Source: a candidate division WOR-1 bacterium RIFOXYB2_FULL_42_35
Lineage (GTDB): Bacteria > Margulisbacteria > WOR-1 > O2-12-FULL-45-9
DNA length: 49,839 bases
NCBI GenBank assembly: GCA_001771545.1
Contig: MEUC01000022.1
Coordinates: forward strand, 1-49,839
Direction of reading: 5' to 3'
Shown here: one piece after another, positions 7,822 to 17,102 of the stretch
How the letters are laid out: each line of letters begins with the position of its first letter
Numbering within the stretch: position 1 is the stretch's first letter
Notes under the pieces: model-generated
Told to the model about the DNA's origin: nothing
Databases searched by the model: none
Seen by the model: only the letters and a program-made list of their open reading frames with translations
Position numbers and translations under genes: made by a program

Positions 7822-8687
7822 AAATTTTAATTATCGGTGCGGACGGACAGCTTGGGTCTGATCTTTGCAAAGTGATCCCTCAAGAAGAACAAATTCCCCT
7901 CACGATCAAAGATCTTGATATTACCAATCAAGAGCAGACGGTTGCCGTCCTTAAAAAGCATCAGCCAGACATTGTTATTAATACTGCGGCGTATAATGAC
8001 GTTGATCAAGCTGAAGAGAAGCCGGAGCTGGCCTTGGCAATTAATGCTGATGGGGTCAAATCTTTGGCAGAAGCTTGTCAGCAGATTGGAGCGGTTTTAG
8101 TTCATATTTCAACGGATTATGTTTTTGACGGTGCTAATAAAGAACCCTATTTAGAAACCGATAATCCTAATCCTCAGTCAGCCTATGCAACTTCCAAATT
8201 ATTGGGAGAGCAATGGATTAAGGGTTTGCTGGATAAGTATTTCATTATTCGTTCGACTGGTCTTTATGGTGCAGCAGGTTGCTTGGGTAAGGGGGGGACA
8301 AACTTTGTGGAAAACATGATCATGTTGGCTTCTTCGCGCCCCGTGTTAAATGTTGTCGCGGATGAGGTGTTGTCTCCAACCTATACCCGTGATCTGGCGG
8401 AGAAAATCGTTGAATTAATAAAAACTGAAAAATATGGTTTGTATCATCTTGTTAACCAGGGTCAATGTTCCTGGTATGAATTTGCTTGTAAGATCTTTGA
8501 GTTTTTAGGTCGGCAGGTGACGATTAATAAAATAACTGCGGCTGAATATAAGGCTAAAGCCAAAAGACCAAAATATTCCGTACTGGAAAATGCTGCCCTA
8601 AAGAAGATTGGTCTCCAAGATCTGCGTTCCTGGCCAGAGGCTTTAAAGGCTTATTTGGAAGCAAAGGGTTACCTAGGTAAAGCATGA
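7818..8687 (+). CDS. rfbD: dTDP-4-dehydrorhamnose reductase-like sugar-nucleotide reductase
   Basis: This 289-residue RmlD/RfbD-family short-chain dehydrogenase has a Rossmann GADGQLGSD motif at the N-terminus, [20 protein letters not shown] and the catalytic Tyr-Lys pair Y123-K127 (YATSK). It reduces a 4-keto-6-deoxy sugar nucleotide. rfbA, B and C are not in the window, while a GDP-mannose 4,6-dehydratase lies two genes downstream. The real substrate could therefore be dTDP- or GDP-4-keto-6-deoxyhexose. It overlaps tyrS and the glycosyltransferase by 4 bp each (ATGA). Confidence 0.85.
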   Translation: MKILIIGADGQLGSDLCKVIPQEEQIPLTIKDLDITNQEQTVAVLKKHQPDIVINTAAYNDVDQAEEKPELALAINADGVKSLAEACQQIGAVLVHISTDYVFDGANKEPYLETDNPNPQSAYATSKLLGEQWIKGLLDKYFIIRSTGLYGAAGCLGKGGTNFVENMIMLASSRPVLNVVADEVLSPTYTRDLAEKIVELIKTEKYGLYHLVNQGQCSWYEFACKIFEFLGRQVTINKITAAEYKAKAKRPKYSVLENAALKKIGLQDLRSWPEALKAYLEAKGYLGKA

Positions 8688-9769
8688 GAATAGCTATTGT
8701 CCACGATTATCTTAACCAATTTGGCGGGGCAGAACGAGTCATTTCTGCCTTGCATGAGGTTTTTCCGGATGCTCCGATTTTTACCTCAATCTATGATGAA
8801 AACAGAATGCCGGCCAGTTTCAAAAAAATGGATATTCGAGTTTCTTTTATGCAAAGGTTCCCTTTTGTTTTTAAGTTGTTTAAGTTTTATTTGCTCTTTT
8901 ATCCGCTTGCGTTTGAAAGTTTTGATCTGAAGGGCTATGACGTGATTTTGTCCTCCAGCTCTGCTTTTGCCAAGGGGGTCAAAAAAAGACCGGGACAGGT
9001 TCATATTTGTTATTGTTATACGCCAATGCGTTTTGTCTGGCGTTATGACGATTATGTTAAGAGGGAAGGGTTTGGTTCCGTGCTTAAGCTGGCTTTAGCC
9101 TTTGTTTTAAAACCAATCAGAAACTGGGATCTTTTAACTACCAAGGGAGTAGACTTCTTCATTGCCATTTCTAAGACGATCCAAGACAGGGTTTTGGCAA
9201 TATATGGGCGAAAGTCAGAGGTTATTTATCCACCAGTTGACACACAACTCTATAAGATTTCCCCTGTGGATAAAGATTATTTTTTAGTAGTTTCCAGATT
9301 AAATGCTTATAAAAGGGTTGATCTTGTCGTTCAGGCTTTTAATGAATTGGGTTTACCTTTAAAAATAATTGGTACCGGGCCGGATCTGAAAAACTTACGG
9401 AGGTTGGCCAACGATAATATCGAATTTTTGGGTCGACAAGCCGATAAAACTCTAGTAAAGTATTATGCAGAGTGTCGGGCCTTTATCTTTCCAGGGGAAG
9501 AGGATTTTGGGATTGCCCCTGTTGAAGCTATGTCAGCAGGTCGTCCGGTGATTGCCTATCAAGCCGGGGGCGCCACTGAAACCATTATTGCCGGGAAAAC
9601 AGGACTTTTCTTTAAGGAGCAGACGGTTGCTTCTCTGGTTGAAGCGGTCCAACGATGTCAGTTTAAAGTTTTTAATAAAGAGGTCATCAGGGCCCAGGCT
9701 TTAAAATTTAGTAAAGAGATCTTTCAACAGAAGGTTAAACAATTTATTGAAGAAAAAGGAAAGGAGTAA
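8684..9769 (+). CDS. GT4-family glycosyltransferase
   Basis: This 361-residue retaining GT-B enzyme of family GT4 resembles WbaZ-type mannosyltransferases. The N-terminal domain opens with IVHDYLNQFGGAERV. The C-terminal nucleotide-sugar domain has VVSRLNAYKRVDL, IIGTGPDLKNL and the EX7E-like EDFGIAPVEAMSAG followed by GRPVIAY. It is probably a cytoplasmic or membrane-associated transferase adding mannose or a related sugar to a lipid-linked glycan. It lies between the sugar-nucleotide reductase and gmd, which supports that role. The donor and acceptor cannot be read from sequence. Confidence 0.88.
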   Translation: MRIAIVHDYLNQFGGAERVISALHEVFPDAPIFTSIYDENRMPASFKKMDIRVSFMQRFPFVFKLFKFYLLFYPLAFESFDLKGYDVILSSSSAFAKGVKKRPGQVHICYCYTPMRFVWRYDDYVKREGFGSVLKLALAFVLKPIRNWDLLTTKGVDFFIAISKTIQDRVLAIYGRKSEVIYPPVDTQLYKISPVDKDYFLVVSRLNAYKRVDLVVQAFNELGLPLKIIGTGPDLKNLRRLANDNIEFLGRQADKTLVKYYAECRAFIFPGEEDFGIAPVEAMSAGRPVIAYQAGGATETIIAGKTGLFFKEQTVASLVEAVQRCQFKVFNKEVIRAQALKFSKEIFQQKVKQFIEEKGKE

Positions 9770-9772
9770 ATA

Positions 9773-10756
9773 GTGAAAAAAGCCTTAATAACCGGGATAA
9801 CAGGGCAGGATGGTTCGTATTTAACAGAATTACTTTTAGCTAAGGGGTACGAGGTTCACGGTATAGTTAGACGTGTGGCCTTAGAGGATAAGGAACACAG
9901 GTTGTGGAGGCTTAGACACCTATTAGACAATAGTAAGTTAAAACTTCATCCCGCTTCTTTGGAGAGCTATGCCAGTGTTTTTAAGGTAGTGGATCAAGTC
10001 AAGCCGGATGAGTGTTATCACCTGGCTGCTCAAAGTTTTGTCAGTTATTCTTTTGAGGATGAATTTTCTACTATTAATACCAATATTAACGGAACTCATT
10101 ATATTCTCTCTGCGGTCAGAGAAAGGGCGCCTCAATGTAAGTTTTATTTTGCCGGTTCTTCGGAAATGTTTGGTTTGGTAAAGAAAACCCCGCAAACTGA
10201 AAATACCCAATTTCATCCTCGCTCACCATATGGTATTTCTAAAGTGGCTGGCTTTGATTTAACCAGAAATTATCGTGAAGCCTACAATATATTTGCCTGC
10301 AATGGCATTCTTTTTAATCATGAATCGCCGCGTCGAGGTTATGAGTTTGTTACCAGAAAAATCAGTAATAGTGTGGCACAAATTAAGTTGGGCCTGTCCA
10401 AGCAGTTAAAGCTTGGTAATTTGGAGGCCAAGAGGGATTGGGGTTTTGCCGGTGATTATGTGGAGGCTATGTGGCTGATGCTGCAACAGGACGAGCCGGA
10501 TGATTTTGTCGTTGCCACTGGCAAAACTTATTCGGTGAGAGAGTTTGCCCAAGAGGCCTTCAAGTGTGTGGGGCTTAATTGGCAGGATCATGTCATTGTT
10601 GATGAACTATATTTTCGTCCTGCGGAAGTGCAGCTTCTAATAGGTGATTACAGCAAAGCAAAAAAGATTTTGGGCTGGCAGCCTAAAGTTAACTTTAATA
10701 ACTTGGTGAAAATGATGGTTGAAGCTGATTTGGAAAGATGGAGAAATAAGCAATAA
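9773..10756 (+). CDS. gmd: GDP-mannose 4,6-dehydratase
   Basis: This 327-residue extended short-chain dehydrogenase makes GDP-4-keto-6-deoxymannose, the precursor of GDP-fucose, GDP-rhamnose and perosamine. GITGQDGSYLTELLLAKGYE with HGIVRR, AGSSEMFG, the catalytic YGISK (Y153, K157) and NHESPRRGYEFVTRKI are diagnostic. It is slightly shorter than the usual 340-370 residues. The start is GTG 9773 with AAAGGAG upstream. It shares a stop/start overlap (TAATG) with the next gene. GDP-mannose could come from the pyrophosphorylase-like gene at 17099. Confidence 0.93.
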   Translation: MKKALITGITGQDGSYLTELLLAKGYEVHGIVRRVALEDKEHRLWRLRHLLDNSKLKLHPASLESYASVFKVVDQVKPDECYHLAAQSFVSYSFEDEFSTINTNINGTHYILSAVRERAPQCKFYFAGSSEMFGLVKKTPQTENTQFHPRSPYGISKVAGFDLTRNYREAYNIFACNGILFNHESPRRGYEFVTRKISNSVAQIKLGLSKQLKLGNLEAKRDWGFAGDYVEAMWLMLQQDEPDDFVVATGKTYSVREFAQEAFKCVGLNWQDHVIVDELYFRPAEVQLLIGDYSKAKKILGWQPKVNFNNLVKMMVEADLERWRNKQ

Positions 10757-13359
10757 TGAAAAAAACAACTCACCTCTTAAGCTTTAATAATGCTCAGGTT
10801 TTTGATTTTGTTATGGAGATTTTAATTCTAGTTCTTCTATTTTTTCTGCCGACAATCTTTGATCGTCGCTTAGGGATTGTTTTTTCCGGGGCAAAAGTTG
10901 CTTGGCTGCGGGTCTTTGGGGTTGTTTTTATTGGGGTTTGGGCGATTAAGTTAATTGTTACCAATAAGCATCCTTTTATCCGTACACCTCTGGATTGGCC
11001 AATTATGGCCTTTTTGCTTTGTACCACAGTTGCCTCCTTGACCTCTATTCATGTTTACACCAGTATAGTTGGCTTTTATGGTCGCTATGAAGGGTTAATC
11101 AGCTGGTATTTGTTTGGCATATTATTTTTTGTGGTTACCAATTACATTAGGACCTTTGCCCAGATTAAACGCATTGTAATTTCCATTACACTAGCCGCAA
11201 CGCTAATGGCGGTATACTCAATTATTCAGAGACATGCCTTGGATCCTTATATGTGGGGTGGGGTGATTACCTGGCAGCGGGTGATTGGCATGATTGGTCA
11301 GCCTAATTTCCTGGCGGCTTATATGCTGATGGCTTTCTTTTTGACTTTAGCCTTGTTTATGCTCAAGAATGATAATCTTGAAGAAAAATCTATTGAAAAG
11401 ATTAATTGGCATGAGCAGCTACTTGCTTTCTGCTTATTTTTAGCGATTCCTATCATATTTCTCTTAATGATTTACAATCTTGAAGCCTATAACCTTGTTC
11501 TTTGGTATGGTGGGTTTGTTGTTCTTACTGCTTTAGCCGTATTATTTTGTTTCACTTATGCCAAATTGAATCCTTTGCTGCTTAACCTGATTTTAGGTTT
11601 ATGTTTAATTCTTAACTACGTTTGTATCCTCTATACACAGAGCCGTGGGGGGTATATGGGACTTTTTACCGGCCTGGTTCTTTTTGTTGTTGTGGCCGGC
11701 CGTGATTGGCTCTTTGATAACTGGAAGAAACTTAGCATTCTGGGTTTTTCCATTGTACTTGTTTCCGGGATTACCATGATAAACCCGGAATTTTCTCCCT
11801 TTGCCAGGTTTACCGCAGAGCTGTCTACGGGAAAAGATGTCAACCAACCAGCTGGGCAGGAGAAAAATATTGAGCCAAACAAAGACGAGGGAAAAATAGA
11901 GTTTGAGGGGGCGGCTGGTTCCCGAGGAGAAACCTGGAAAAGTGTTTTTGGGGTCATTGCCGACCATCCGATCTTTGGTATTGGGCCGGAAGTCTTGAAA
12001 ATGGTTTTTCCCAAATACGAGACAAATGTTTTCCGTTTTAAAGAAGCCTTCCACGTCAAGCAAGACCGTTCTCATAATGAATCTCTTGATGTGGCTGTTA
12101 CCAAGGGACTGATTAGTTTTGTTGTCTACCTGTGGTTGTTGGGAGTGCTTTTCCGTTATGGCTGGTTAAAGGCCCAGCGTGCCAAGCCTAATGATCGGTT
12201 AATTATTGCTGGTTTGTTGGCTGCGAGCTTAGCTTTTTTAATCCAAAACCAGTTTAGTTTTGGAGTGGTGGCGATTACCTCTCTATTTTGGGTGATATGG
12301 GGACTAGTAATGGTTATTGGCAGAGAGGATCTTGGGGCTGCTAAGCCAACCAGTTTTTCTTGGCAAGAGCAACCTTGGTTAAATATAGCTGTTGTGGTGG
12401 TCTTGGCGATGGGATTAACTTATCTCTCTTTCTTATCTTTTCGTGGGGATATTTGGTTTAAGGCCGGTAAAACAAATATCCAGATGCGCCGTTTGCCGGA
12501 GGCAATTGCTGATTTGGAAAAATCTCGGGCCATTTTTCCTTATGAAGGGGTAACTGTTTCTCATCTGGGGATTTCCTACCTTAATTATTCCTATCAATCC
12601 AAACTTCCCCAAGAGAGGACAAAATATTTAAATCAGGCGATTGATACTTTAAGGCTGGGGATCCAAATAGACCCTTATAATGCAGACAACTTTTATATGT
12701 TGGCAAAAACATATTTTATGTTGGCTAGTATGGGCAATAAGAATGAATTGCCGATTGCTAAAAAATATGCCGAAGATGCTCTGAAGATTGATCCTTATTA
12801 TGCCGAGGTTTATTTATTGTTAGGGCAGATTTATGAAGTGCAAGGCCAGCCCTCTCGAGCGCTGGCTTTATACGAGAGATCTTTTGCCATTAATCCTAAT
12901 CTGGTTGAACCGATGCAGCAGCTGGCTAATTTGCATCAACGTCTTGGTAAGCAGGGAGAGACTGTCAAAGTTTTTGAAGAAGTGCTCAGGCAATTGCCAA
13001 GAAAGCATGCCAGTATTTTGAATTTATTGGAGCAACTTAGCAATGTATATATTCAGAATAATCAGCTTAACGAGGCTTTGTCACTATGTCAGAGAATGCT
13101 AGAAGTTGAGCCCGGGTATATTCCGGCTTATATTTGTCGGACCCAAATTTACATCAAGAAAGGCCAGGTTGAGGTGGCTTTTTCTGAAATTCAGCAAGCG
13201 CTTATTGCAGATCCGAAAAATATCAAAGCTCGCTTAATCTTAGGTCAGATTTATGTTCTTAAGGGTGACAACTCAAGATCTAAGGCCGAGTTTGAACAGG
13301 TTTTAAGGCTTGAGCCCAACAATCCTTTTGCCAAAGAGATGATTAAAAGGTTAAAATAG
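10756..13359 (+). CDS. O-antigen ligase/polymerase-like membrane protein with C-terminal TPR domain
   Basis: This 867-residue protein has roughly a dozen predicted membrane helices in the first 560 residues. The Wzy_C/WaaL-like region includes TQSRGGYMGLF and a periplasmic loop before RSHNESLD. From about residue 590 to the end there are tandem tetratricopeptide repeats (patterns such as A..DPYYAEVYLLLG and A...NP). WaaL/Wzy-type proteins join or polymerise lipid-linked glycans at the outer face of the inner membrane. TPR-tailed versions are common in uncultured bacteria. The neighbours (gmd, GT4, polyprenyl sugar transferase) agree with glycan assembly. Ligase versus polymerase, or protein O-glycosyltransferase, cannot be separated by eye. 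Confidence 0.83.
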   Translation: MKKTTHLLSFNNAQVFDFVMEILILVLLFFLPTIFDRRLGIVFSGAKVAWLRVFGVVFIGVWAIKLIVTNKHPFIRTPLDWPIMAFLLCTTVASLTSIHVYTSIVGFYGRYEGLISWYLFGILFFVVTNYIRTFAQIKRIVISITLAATLMAVYSIIQRHALDPYMWGGVITWQRVIGMIGQPNFLAAYMLMAFFLTLALFMLKNDNLEEKSIEKINWHEQLLAFCLFLAIPIIFLLMIYNLEAYNLVLWYGGFVVLTALAVLFCFTYAKLNPLLLNLILGLCLILNYVCILYTQSRGGYMGLFTGLVLFVVVAGRDWLFDNWKKLSILGFSIVLVSGITMINPEFSPFARFTAELSTGKDVNQPAGQEKNIEPNKDEGKIEFEGAAGSRGETWKSVFGVIADHPIFGIGPEVLKMVFPKYETNVFRFKEAFHVKQDRSHNESLDVAVTKGLISFVVYLWLLGVLFRYGWLKAQRAKPNDRLIIAGLLAASLAFLIQNQFSFGVVAITSLFWVIWGLVMVIGREDLGAAKPTSFSWQEQPWLNIAVVVVLAMGLTYLSFLSFRGDIWFKAGKTNIQMRRLPEAIADLEKSRAIFPYEGVTVSHLGISYLNYSYQSKLPQERTKYLNQAIDTLRLGIQIDPYNADNFYMLAKTYFMLASMGNKNELPIAKKYAEDALKIDPYYAEVYLLLGQIYEVQGQPSRALALYERSFAINPNLVEPMQQLANLHQRLGKQGETVKVFEEVLRQLPRKHASILNLLEQLSNVYIQNNQLNEALSLCQRMLEVEPGYIPAYICRTQIYIKKGQVEVAFSEIQQALIADPKNIKARLILGQIYVLKGDNSRSKAEFEQVLRLEPNNPFAKEMIKRLK

Positions 13360-13382
13360 TTGTGCCGGATAAGGATAATTAA

Positions 13383-14777
13383 ATGTTGTTGAAAATAATT
13401 TTTGATGCTGTCTTAATAAATGTCTCTTTTATCTTGGCCTATTTTGTCAGGTTTAAAATCTTGTTTTTTATTACGCCCGATTCAATCCCAATTTTTGAGC
13501 AATATTTAAGTGTTTTAGTTTTTGTGACCTTGATCTGGCTGGCAATTTTTAAATTGATTGGCCTTTATGACGAGAGGAAATGCACTTCGCTGATTGATGA
13601 ACTGGCCAGTTTGTTTGTAGGGGTTGCCTTTGGCACCTTGGTCTTGGTTGGCCTGCTCTTTCTTTACCGAGAATTTTGGGTCTCACGTTTGGTTATTGTT
13701 AATGCCTGGTGGATTGCCTTTCTCCTTTTGACTCTGATGCGCATTTTTTTGTTTACACTAAAGAGAGGGTTGCAGGCAAGAGGTTGGGGGGTCAAGAATA
13801 CTATTATCATTGGTTGTGGGGAAATTGCCCAGGCGTTAGCTTTGAAAATCTCCAAGAACAAGTCCTTGGGCTATCGTTTAAACGCTTTTTTTACTGATTC
13901 CGAAGGTAAGCAAGGGCAATCTTTTCATGGGATTTCTGTTTTGGGTAAAATTGATCAGGTTAAACAGTTTGTTCGGACCCGTGGGGTTAAGGAGATAATT
14001 ATTGCCGATGTTGAGTTAAGTGTTGAAACGGTTCTAGATATTATTACTGAGTGTGAGCGTTTTGGGTTAGAATTTAAAATTGTGCCGGGGATTCTCGAAT
14101 TGATTGCCACGCGCATTGATGTGGATGAGCTGGCTGGGATACCTCTTATTACTGTGACAGAAATTCAACTCAAAGGGTTCAATGCTGCTATTAAACGTTT
14201 AGCTGATATTTCCTTATCCCTGGTTTGTATTGTAATTTTTCTGCCGGTCTGGCTAATTTTCCCTATCTTGATAAAGTTAACCTCCAAAGGACCGATTCTT
14301 TTTAACCAAAAAAGGGTTGGAAAAGATCAACAGCCCTTTGCCATGTTTAAATTTCGTTCCATGGTTAAAGGGGCAGATGAGTTGGTTGATCAATTGCAGG
14401 AATTGTCTGAGGCCGAGGGCCATCTTTTTAAAATTAAGGATGATCCTAGGATTACCCCACTAGGTAAATTTATGCGTCACTGGAGTGTGGATGAATTACC
14501 CCAGCTCTTTAATGTTCTTTTGGGAACGATGAGCATGGTTGGCCCCAGACCGCCTCTGCCTCGGGAAGTTGCCAATTATAACTCCTGGCACAAGAAGCGT
14601 CTCAGGATTAGACCGGGGATTACCGGACCTTGGCAGGTGTCTGGCCGTTCCCTCTTGCCGTTTGATGATATGGTTAGACTTGATATCTATTATATTGAAA
14701 ATTGGTCTCTCTGGCTGGATTTTAAGATCATGGTTAGAACAATTCCTGTGGTCCTTTTTGGTACAGGAGCCTACTAA
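13383..14777 (+). CDS. Polyprenyl-phosphate sugar-1-phosphate transferase (WbaP/WcaJ-like)
   Basis: This 464-residue protein has four or five N-terminal membrane helices, a Rossmann-like CoA_binding_3 domain (about residues 130-250), a helical hairpin, then the Bac_transf catalytic domain. FNQKRVGKDQQPFAMFKFRSM, the DPRITPLGKFMR segment, DELPQLFNVLLG and MVGPRPPLP are the signature motifs. It starts glycan synthesis by transferring a hexose-1-phosphate to undecaprenyl phosphate on the cytoplasmic face of the inner membrane. The ATG at 13383 follows an AAGGAT site. The preceding gene is the ligase/polymerase and the next is a YdcF-like protein. Confidence 0.92.
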   Translation: MLLKIIFDAVLINVSFILAYFVRFKILFFITPDSIPIFEQYLSVLVFVTLIWLAIFKLIGLYDERKCTSLIDELASLFVGVAFGTLVLVGLLFLYREFWVSRLVIVNAWWIAFLLLTLMRIFLFTLKRGLQARGWGVKNTIIIGCGEIAQALALKISKNKSLGYRLNAFFTDSEGKQGQSFHGISVLGKIDQVKQFVRTRGVKEIIIADVELSVETVLDIITECERFGLEFKIVPGILELIATRIDVDELAGIPLITVTEIQLKGFNAAIKRLADISLSLVCIVIFLPVWLIFPILIKLTSKGPILFNQKRVGKDQQPFAMFKFRSMVKGADELVDQLQELSEAEGHLFKIKDDPRITPLGKFMRHWSVDELPQLFNVLLGTMSMVGPRPPLPREVANYNSWHKKRLRIRPGITGPWQVSGRSLLPFDDMVRLDIYYIENWSLWLDFKIMVRTIPVVLFGTGAY

Positions 14778-14798
14778 TTTTGAGGCTACCACGCTAAC

Positions 14799-15392
14799 AT
14801 GAAAAAAGTATTCTTCAGACTATTTTTTATATTAATACTTGTTTTTGGTCTTTATGCTTTTCATCCGCTCTTCTTACATCAGCTAGGTAGTTGGTTGATT
14901 GTTTCCGATCCTCTTGAACGGGCGGATGTTATTGTTGTCTTGGGTGGTGAAGATGGAGAGAGAGTTAGGGCGGCCGTGGCTCTTTATAAGCAAGGTTATG
15001 CCGATAAATTGCTTATGTCTGGCGGGCCATTGGCCTGGAGATTGAGTTATGCTCAAGTGATGAAAGCACATGCCGGTTTTCTTGGGGTTCCGGCAAAAGA
15101 TGTTTTCATGGAGCAAGGCTCTCGTTCAACCTTAGAAAACGCTTATTTTTCCTTACCCATAGTGAGAAAAAACAACTTCAATAAAATAATTTTGGTTACT
15201 TCTCCCACTCACACTCGCCGGGCAAAGCAGGTTTTTTCTAAAGCTTTTTCTGAATATGGTATTAAAGTTCTTGTCTATCCAGTTCCCAATAGTAAGTTTA
15301 AGGTGCCTGGCTGGTGGCAGAGACATGAAGATACCCAGCAGGTCTTTAGGGAATATTCTTCACTCTTTTATTATTGGCTGAAGAGATATTAA
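14799..15392 (+). CDS. YdcF/SanA-like DUF218 membrane protein
   Basis: This 197-residue protein has one N-terminal membrane anchor (about residues 5-27) and a DUF218 domain outside it: ADVIVVLGGEDGERVRAAV, LLMSGGP, TLENAYFSL and ILVTSPTHTRRA. Members such as ElyC and SanA act in envelope polysaccharide or lipid-carrier metabolism, though the reaction is not settled. Its place right after the polyprenyl sugar transferase supports an envelope role here. Its 3' end lies just upstream of the promoter that drives ispF. Confidence 0.85.
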   Translation: MKKVFFRLFFILILVFGLYAFHPLFLHQLGSWLIVSDPLERADVIVVLGGEDGERVRAAVALYKQGYADKLLMSGGPLAWRLSYAQVMKAHAGFLGVPAKDVFMEQGSRSTLENAYFSLPIVRKNNFNKIILVTSPTHTRRAKQVFSKAFSEYGIKVLVYPVPNSKFKVPGWWQRHEDTQQVFREYSSLFYYWLKRY

Positions 15393-15402
15393 GGTCAAGA
15401 TT

Positions 15403-15411
15403 TGTTATAAT
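15403..15411 (+). promoter_or_regulatory. Extended -10 promoter before ispF
   Basis: TG-N-TATAAT (TG 15403-15404, TATAAT 15406-15411) lies 23 bp before the ispF ATG, with a GAAAGGGG Shine-Dalgarno site in between. It matches the cimA and lysA promoter string TGTTATAAT and would start a second transcript (ispF-pdxJ-rpiB-pyrophosphorylase). Confidence 0.55.
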
Positions 15412-15433
15412 TAAAAACGAAAGGGGTTTTAAA

Positions 15434-15913
15434 ATGCAAATAGGATTTGGTTATGATGTTCATAAACTGGTAGCTGGCCGTAAGTTGATTATTGGGGGGG
15501 TTGATATTCCTCATACTAAGGGGCTCTTAGGCTGGTCGGATGGTGATGTTTTGATTCATGCCATCATAGATGCGTTATTGGGTGCCATGGCTGAAGGGGA
15601 TATTGGCCGCCATTTCCCTCCCGGTGATGAGCGCTACCAAGGAATCTCTAGTTTAAAATTGCTTAATTATGTTATGGAACTTTTACGTAATCGCGGGTAT
15701 GCCGTTAATAATATTGATTCTACCCTGGTTGCTGAAGCCCCATTTTTTGCCCCTTATACTGAATCAATTAAAGAAAACATTGCCAAAACCCTGGAGATTA
15801 AAGTTGGACAGATCAGTGTGAAGGCTAAAACTGAAGAGGGTTTAGGTTTTACTGGCACTAAACGGGGCATGTCCGCTTATGCCGTTTGTCTAATTCATAA
15901 AGAAGTAAGATGA
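15434..15913 (+). CDS. ispF: 2-C-methyl-D-erythritol 2,4-cyclodiphosphate synthase
   Basis: This 159-residue MEP-pathway enzyme of isoprenoid synthesis has metal ligands D8 and H10 in GYDVHK, SDGDVLIHAIIDALLGA, GDIGRHFPPGD and KAKTEEGLGFTG. The length is exactly that of the family. ATG 15434 is chosen because of the GAAAGGGG site and the family N-terminus; in-frame codons upstream overlap the previous gene and promoter. It overlaps pdxJ by 4 bp (ATGA). Confidence 0.95.
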   Translation: MQIGFGYDVHKLVAGRKLIIGGVDIPHTKGLLGWSDGDVLIHAIIDALLGAMAEGDIGRHFPPGDERYQGISSLKLLNYVMELLRNRGYAVNNIDSTLVAEAPFFAPYTESIKENIAKTLEIKVGQISVKAKTEEGLGFTGTKRGMSAYAVCLIHKEVR

Positions 15914-16674
15914 GACTAGGGGTTAACATCGACCACATTGCTACATTGAGACAAGCCCGCCAGGAAGCTTTTCCTGATCCTGTTGCGGCAGCTAAAGAAG
16001 TCCTGGCTGGTGGTGCGGATGGTATTGTTTGTCACTTGCGTGAAGACCGTCGCCATATTCAAGATGATGATGTTAAGCGCCTGAAAAAACTTGAAGCCAG
16101 ACTTGATTTTGAGATGGCCCTAACGGATGAAATGGTTGGGATTGCTCTTAGGTTAAAGCCGGAAATGGTCACTCTTGTTCCAGAAAAACGCCAAGAGATT
16201 ACTACTGAGGGTGGATTGGACGTAAAATCCCAAATCCAAAACTCTAAGTTCAAAACAAATCCCAAATCCAAAGCTCTCAGCTCAAAACTTTTTAAGGTTA
16301 TAAAAAAGCTAAAGAAAGAGAAAATTCTAGTTAGCTTATTTATTGATCCTGAAGAAGGGCAGATTAAGGCTGCCGCTGAGGCTGGAGCCGAGTTTATTGA
16401 GATACATACCGGCAGGTTTGCCCAGGCTTCTTATGTGCGGGGGAGAAGCTCAGGAGTTAAACAGGAGCTGATAATAATTAAAAAAGCCGTTCAATTGGCG
16501 AAAGACTTGGGTCTTAGGGTTAATGCCGGTCATGGGTTGGATTACAATAATGTTCGGGCTATTGCGGAGATTTCTGGCATTGAGGAACTAAATATTGGTT
16601 ATTCAATCATAGCCAGAGCAGTTTTTGTTGGACTAAAGCAAGCTGTCAAAGAAATGAGGAGGGCAATTAGATGA
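15910..16674 (+). CDS. pdxJ: Pyridoxine 5'-phosphate synthase
   Basis: This 254-residue TIM-barrel enzyme joins 1-deoxyxylulose 5-phosphate and 3-amino-2-oxopropyl phosphate to make vitamin B6. GVNIDHIATLRQARQ, GADGIVCHLREDRRHI, TLVPEKRQE, TTEGGLDV, IEIHTGRFA, NAGHGLDY and ELNIGYSIIARA are intact. Between TTEGGLDV and the next helix is an insertion of about 17 Ser/Lys/Asn-rich residues encoded by a direct DNA repeat, making the protein longer than the usual 235-245. It shares DXP as precursor with the MEP pathway of its neighbour ispF. It overlaps both neighbours by 4 bp. Confidence 0.94.
   Translation: MRLGVNIDHIATLRQARQEAFPDPVAAAKEVLAGGADGIVCHLREDRRHIQDDDVKRLKKLEARLDFEMALTDEMVGIALRLKPEMVTLVPEKRQEITTEGGLDVKSQIQNSKFKTNPKSKALSSKLFKVIKKLKKEKILVSLFIDPEEGQIKAAAEAGAEFIEIHTGRFAQASYVRGRSSGVKQELIIIKKAVQLAKDLGLRVNAGHGLDYNNVRAIAEISGIEELNIGYSIIARAVFVGLKQAVKEMRRAIR
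16225..16272 (+). repeat. Direct short repeat inserted in frame in pdxJ
   Basis: The 16-mer AAATCCCAAATCCAAA occurs at 16225-16240 and again at 16257-16272, 32 bp apart. Together they encode a low-complexity insertion (SQIQNSKFKTNPKSK) in a surface loop of the barrel. It looks like an AT-rich dispersed repeat that kept the reading frame. Confidence 0.6.
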
Positions 16675-17102
16675 AAATTGCGATTGGTTCTGATCACGCG
16701 GGATTTAAGATGAAAGAAATTGTAAAGGCCTATCTAAAAAGAAAGAAAATAGCTTTCAAAGATTTTGGTACTTACTCTGAAGAGTCGGTTGACTATCCTG
16801 ATTATGCCTATCCGGTAGCTGAAGCGGTGGCTAGAAAAGAGTTTGAGCGCGGTATTTTAATTTGCGGCTCCGGAGTAGGGGTGACGATTACTGCCAATAA
16901 AGTTAAGGGAATTAGGGCTGCCAATGCCTACGATACTTATACCGCCAAGCAAAGTCGTCAGCATGGAGACTGCAATGTTTTAACTTTGGCTGGGAGAAAG
17001 TTGACCAAGGCGCAAGCCAGGAAGATTGTAGCAGTTTGGCTTAAAACGGAATTCTCCGGAGACGAAAGACATTTGCGTCGGATCAGGAAAATAGAAAGAT
17101 GA
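16671..17102 (+). CDS. rpiB: Ribose 5-phosphate isomerase B
   Basis: This 143-residue RpiB/LacAB-family sugar isomerase has IAIGSDHAGFKMKE at the N-terminus, the catalytic-base Cys C65 in CGSGVGVTITANK, and RAANAYDTYTAKQSRQHGDCNVLTLAGR. It interconverts ribulose and ribose 5-phosphate in the pentose phosphate pathway. The length is typical (about 145). It overlaps pdxJ and the next gene by 4 bp each. Confidence 0.95.
   Translation: MKIAIGSDHAGFKMKEIVKAYLKRKKIAFKDFGTYSEESVDYPDYAYPVAEAVARKEFERGILICGSGVGVTITANKVKGIRAANAYDTYTAKQSRQHGDCNVLTLAGRKLTKAQARKIVAVWLKTEFSGDERHLRRIRKIER

Noticed and set aside
11605-12075. Minus-strand ORFs of 142 and 156 codons
   Set aside because: Both lie inside the O-antigen ligase gene, overlap each other in different frames, and lack ribosome binding sites and family motifs.
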